This document shows positions 23,366 through 25,533 of a stretch of 25,533 nucleotides of DNA, in pieces (positions within the stretch are counted from its first letter, which is position 1; every line of letters starts with the position of its first letter). Source of the stretch: JALRAP01 sp046302815 (lineage in GTDB: Bacteria > Bacteroidota > Bacteroidia > AKYH767-A > OLB10); the NCBI GenBank assembly GCA_046302815.1, contig JBKCHO010000086.1:1-25533 (forward strand), in the 5' to 3' direction. The notes below the pieces were generated by a model that worked only from the letters and a program-made list of their open reading frames with translations, did no database searches and was not told the origin of the DNA. The position numbers and the translations under genes are program-made.

Positions 23366-23569
23366 ATGACTGTCCGTTCACTTGTATTGACCATCATCTC
23401 AGCAGCACTGCTGGGTGTTTTGGCTGAATACTGTTTTCGTAAAATGGGAGTTGTGAATTCAGGTGGCTTACTTGGTGGTGTGGTAGGTATTTTGGTGGCA
23501 ATGGCTTTGAACCGAAAGAAAGGTGAGTCCCAGCCACAGGATTCCAGGAATTCCAAAAAGAAACGATAA
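23366..23569 (+). CDS. small membrane protein
   Basis: 67 aa with two hydrophobic segments (~3-24 and ~35-50) joined by a short RKMGVVNSGG loop and a strongly basic tail (NRKK ... SKKKR). The frame also reads upstream to a TTG overlapping the E1 stop, but ATG 23366 lies 8 nt after that stop and gives a cleaner membrane start. Probably cotranscribed with the E1 gene. No family recognised; the glycine-rich second helix (GGLLGGVVGILVA) is the only notable feature. Confidence 0.65.
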   Translation: MTVRSLVLTIISAALLGVLAEYCFRKMGVVNSGGLLGGVVGILVAMALNRKKGESQPQDSRNSKKKR

Positions 23570-23654
23570 ATTTCAACTGCCGATTTGCAGTTTAATCTGC
23601 CTCAAAGATTTGTATACTTCATATCGAAGCTGACTTACCGAACCTTATAAAAAC

Positions 23655-23927
23655 ATGAATAAACTCAAACTGATTGATGCCATCTCCAAGGAAAGTGGCT
23701 TGTCGAAATCGGATGCATCGAAAGCCATGGATGCCTTTTTGAGTGTATCCATCCGAACCTTGAAAAAGGGTGAGAAGATCATGTTAAAGGATTTCGGCAC
23801 TTTTCATGTGGTGAAGCGTGCTGCTCGTACTGCTCGAAACATCAATACCAACAAGGAGATAAAAGTTCCTGCCAAAAAGGTGGTGCGGTTTGTGGTTGGT
23901 AAGGAGCTGGGTGGAAAGATCAAGTAA
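23655..23927 (+). CDS. HU-family DNA-binding protein
   Basis: 90 aa, the normal HU length. The N-terminal helices (MNKLKLIDAISKESGLSKSDASKAMDAFL), the beta-sheet core LKKGEKIMLKDFGTFHVVKRAARTARN, and the DNA-binding arm (INTNKEIKVPAKKVVRFVVGKEL) are all present, although the usual RNPxTG of the arm tip is here RNINTNKEI. It acts as a nucleoid-associated architectural protein. Preceded by an 85-nt gap with a weak hairpin (AACTGC/GCAGTT, 23575-23592) lacking a T-run, so termination upstream is uncertain. Confidence 0.93.
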   Translation: MNKLKLIDAISKESGLSKSDASKAMDAFLSVSIRTLKKGEKIMLKDFGTFHVVKRAARTARNINTNKEIKVPAKKVVRFVVGKELGGKIK

Positions 23928-23951
23928 TCCATGATTTAGGTTATTGTCTAC

Positions 23952-24113
23952 GATGCGCTTCGCTTACTCAGTCAGCATTGGTAATTCCACCTGTTCAATA
24001 TGATTAATTCAATGACCTTATTTTGGTTCCAGCAAAGCCATGTCTTATCCATTTGGAACCACAAATAAAGTTTTATTGATGATTTTATTCGCTTTTTTTA
24101 CGCGAAGCGCATC
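23952..24113. repeat. 12-bp inverted repeat enclosing ~138 nt, with nested 8-bp inverted repeat
   Basis: GATGCGCTTCGC (23952-23963) and its exact reverse complement GCGAAGCGCATC (24102-24113) bracket a non-coding segment. Inside it TGGTTCCA (24024-24031) pairs with TGGAACCA (24054-24061) around a 22-nt loop. There is no ORF inside and no evident target-site duplication. It could be a small non-autonomous mobile element, an RNA structure, or part of a bidirectional terminator region between HU and the convergent DUF1761 gene. Confidence 0.7.
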
Positions 24114-24139
24114 AAAGCCAGCTTGAAGAATTAACCCGT

Positions 24140-24640
24140 TTAAGCAAAGGCGCAAATAATTCCACCCATGAGACCAAGGGTGATTGCCCAATAGCCCAAG
24201 TGGATGAAGATGTATTTGCGAGGCTTCCTTTCGAAGAGGGAGATAATGCCTAGAATGGGAAGAGCAATGCTGATAGCTGAAATGACTCCATGTAAAAGTC
24301 CGTGTTTGAATGTCCTGAATTCATTGCCGTACTTTTCCAGGAAAGCGGTAACCATTTGTCCGGCCTCGGAGCTTGGGTTCATGTAATCGGGTTGCCCGGC
24401 TACAACTGCCCAAAGACTGAGTTGATGAATGGTTAAATACTGCAAGGAAAACGATAGAAAGAAACTGAGTAGATAGGTGAGTCCGAAAATCAATGCCATA
24501 TTGGATTTCTTCATTGATTCTTCGGTTACTTGGGCTACCTGCATCCATGCTTGTCCCAAAACCTTAGGATGATACCAGATGAATCCAATGACTAGTGGAA
24601 CAAGTGCTGCAAGTGCGATGATGGCGATGTTGGTTTGCAT
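24140..24640 (-). CDS. DUF1761 family membrane protein
   Basis: 166 aa with four hydrophobic segments (around residues 5-20, 47-70, 114-133 and 142-164). The first ends in GFIWYHPKVLGQAWM, the hallmark of DUF1761. The central soluble part holds EKYGNEFRTFKHGLLHGVISA. The function of the family is unknown. The frame extends to a TTG at 24664, but ATG 24640 places the conserved first helix at the usual distance from the start. Converges with the HU gene across the inverted-repeat region; upstream lies the repeat-rich interval before DUF1028. Confidence 0.85.
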   Translation of the reverse strand: MQTNIAIIALAALVPLVIGFIWYHPKVLGQAWMQVAQVTEESMKKSNMALIFGLTYLLSFFLSFSLQYLTIHQLSLWAVVAGQPDYMNPSSEAGQMVTAFLEKYGNEFRTFKHGLLHGVISAISIALPILGIISLFERKPRKYIFIHLGYWAITLGLMGGIICAFA

Positions 24641-24682
24641 GAGTAGTGAGTTTTGATGGTTCAAAGTAAGTAATAAAATTCA

Positions 24683-24842
24683 ATCCGCGTAAATCAGCAA
24701 AATCCGCACTATCCGTGTTCTGTTTGAATGAAAACAGGAACGCAGATTGAGCTGGTTTGACAGATTTACACAGAGTTCATTTCTTTTATCCGCATAAATC
24801 TGCGTACATCCGCAGGATCCGCTTTATCCGTGTTCTATTTGA
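24683..24842. repeat. imperfect ATCCGC..AAATC..ATCCGTGTTCT repeats, two direct plus an inverted part
   Basis: A unit running from ATCCGCGTAAATCAGC (24683) to ATCCGTGTTCTGTTTGA (ending 24727) recurs as ATCCGCATAAATCTGC (24788) to ATCCGTGTTCTATTTGA (ending 24842), with a longer ATCCGC-rich middle in the second copy. Between them AACGCAGATT and CAGATTTACACAGAG resemble the reverse complement of the same motif. This looks like a palindromic dispersed intergenic repeat of the kind seen across Bacteroidota genomes. It occupies most of the 232-nt DUF1761-DUF1028 gap. Confidence 0.7.
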
Positions 24843-24846
24843 TTCT

Positions 24847-24854
24847 TATATTTG
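24847..24854 (+). promoter_or_regulatory. -7 element (TATATTTG) of the DUF1028 gene
   Basis: Exact TAnnTTTG match 18 nt before the ATG at 24873, directly after the second repeat copy. No -33 TTG at standard spacing, so the repeat end (ATCCGTGTTCTATTTGA) occupies the upstream promoter region. Confidence 0.45.
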
Positions 24855-24872
24855 CCTTAAAGCCTAGCCGCC

Positions 24873-25533
24873 ATGAAAAAATTCGTCCTAACCTTATTGA
24901 TTTCCTTTTCCATTTTACATGCTTCCGCTCAAGACACCTTTTCCATTGTAGCCGTTGACACCGTTACCGGTGAAGTTGGAAGTGCAGGGGCTTCCTGTGT
25001 GGATTTGATTCTGTTCTTTCCCAACTATGCCACCGATTTTTTGGGCGACTTGATTCCTGGGGTAGGAGCAATAAATACTCAAGCCAGTTATAATATAAAT
25101 AATCAAAACAATGCCCGTACCCGTATGTTGGCCGGTGACACTCCACAGCAAATAATCAGTTGGCTAACAACAAATGATGTTCAAAACAACCCTAACAGTC
25201 GCCAATATGGAATTGCTGCGTTGGTGAATGGCTCACCGCAAACTGCTGGTTATACCGGCACAGGTACCCTCAATTACAAAAACCACATCACCGGTCCGAA
25301 TTACAGCATTCAAGGCAATATATTGCTCGGAAAAGCCATATTAGATTCCATAGAGTCTCGTTTCTTGAATGCTCAAGGCGATTTGGCTTGTAAATTGATG
25401 GCCGCTTTGCAAGGCGCCAAGGTGCCTGGTGCCGATACCCGATGCGCCAACAATGGAGCTGGCACCTCTTCGCTTTTCGCCTTCCTTAAAGTATCTCAGC
25501 CCACCGATCCCTATGGCAGCCCATCATTCAAAG
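24873..25533 (+). CDS. DUF1028 family secreted protein (3' end outside window)
   Basis: 220 codons are open to the window end. A signal peptide (MKKFVLTLLISFSILHASA, likely cleavage before QDTFS) is followed by TFSIVAVDTVTGEVGSAGASC, GVGAINTQASYN, RTRMLAGDTPQQII, NSRQYGIAAL, GPNYSIQGNILLGKAIL, LACKLMAALQGAKVPGADTRC and SSLFAFLKV, the ordered conserved blocks of DUF1028. The family is uncharacterised and has an Ntn-hydrolase-like look. The Cys after GSAGAS fits the conserved Cys region. Export to periplasm or surface is inferred from the signal peptide; whether a T9SS tail exists lies beyond the window. Confidence 0.88.
   Translation, partial: MKKFVLTLLISFSILHASAQDTFSIVAVDTVTGEVGSAGASCVDLILFFPNYATDFLGDLIPGVGAINTQASYNINNQNNARTRMLAGDTPQQIISWLTTNDVQNNPNSRQYGIAALVNGSPQTAGYTGTGTLNYKNHITGPNYSIQGNILLGKAILDSIESRFLNAQGDLACKLMAALQGAKVPGADTRCANNGAGTSSLFAFLKVSQPTDPYGSPSFK

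Noticed and set aside
23575..23592. AACTGC/GCAGTT hairpin after the small membrane protein as a terminator
   Set aside because: Six base pairs with a 6-nt loop and no following T-run.
24872..25533. Minus-strand ORFs opposite the DUF1028 gene (around 24915-25151)
   Set aside because: Shadows; the plus-strand frame has the signal peptide and all DUF1028 blocks.
1..25533. CRISPR arrays, rRNA genes, insertion-sequence transposases, prophage or integrase genes
   Set aside because: No regularly spaced repeats, rRNA-like segments, or transposase/integrase motifs were seen on either strand.

Overview
The window is a chromosomal segment of a member of the Bacteroidota. Evidence for this is the recurring TAnnTTTG-type -7 promoter elements, gene starts without clear Shine-Dalgarno sequences, protein families typical of the phylum (DUF1015, DUF1761, DUF1028, a fused alpha/beta 2-oxoacid dehydrogenase E1, a surface-protein-like module), and protein sequences that resemble Bacteroidota versions. 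I cannot resolve the genus. No gene-free stretch exceeds 300 bases.

Layout. (1) 1-3365, mixed housekeeping/accessory: the 3' end of a DUF1015 gene, a minus-strand pair (polytopic membrane protein plus a GyrI-like effector-binding protein, overlapping by 4 nt), a minus-strand tRNA with CAT anticodon and its own terminator, and a membrane-anchored protein ending in a strong terminator. (2) 3452-8009, first phenylacetate (paa) block, plus strand: paaA, paaB, paaC, paaD, paaG, paaH. (3) 8012-13667, an interruption: on the minus strand a 64-aa protein and two tandem paralogous sensor histidine kinases, on the plus strand a single-domain response regulator, and on the minus strand an alpha-oxoamine synthase-family PLP enzyme. 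(4) 13874-21230, second paa block, plus strand: paaI, a 60-aa membrane protein, paaJ, paaY, paaZ, a SHOCT-domain membrane protein, a PaaF-like crotonase and an M90/MtfA-like membrane peptidase, nearly all overlapping or separated by a few dozen bases. (5) 21249-25533: fused E1 dehydrogenase, small membrane protein, HU-family protein, an intergenic inverted-repeat element, DUF1761 membrane protein (minus), a repeat-rich intergenic region, and a DUF1028 gene cut by the window end.

How the genes work together: phenylacetyl-CoA is epoxidised by the PaaABC oxygenase (PaaD assists its maturation). PaaG isomerises the epoxide to an oxepin. PaaZ opens the ring with its hydratase domain and oxidises the aldehyde with its dehydrogenase domain. 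PaaJ, PaaF and PaaH then carry out beta-oxidation to acetyl-CoA and succinyl-CoA. PaaI and PaaY are thioesterases that release CoA from dead-end intermediates. The reductase PaaE and the ligase PaaK are not in the window. Most points of interest are the non-canonical genes embedded in or coupled to the second block, and a catalytic-residue change in the PaaF-like protein.
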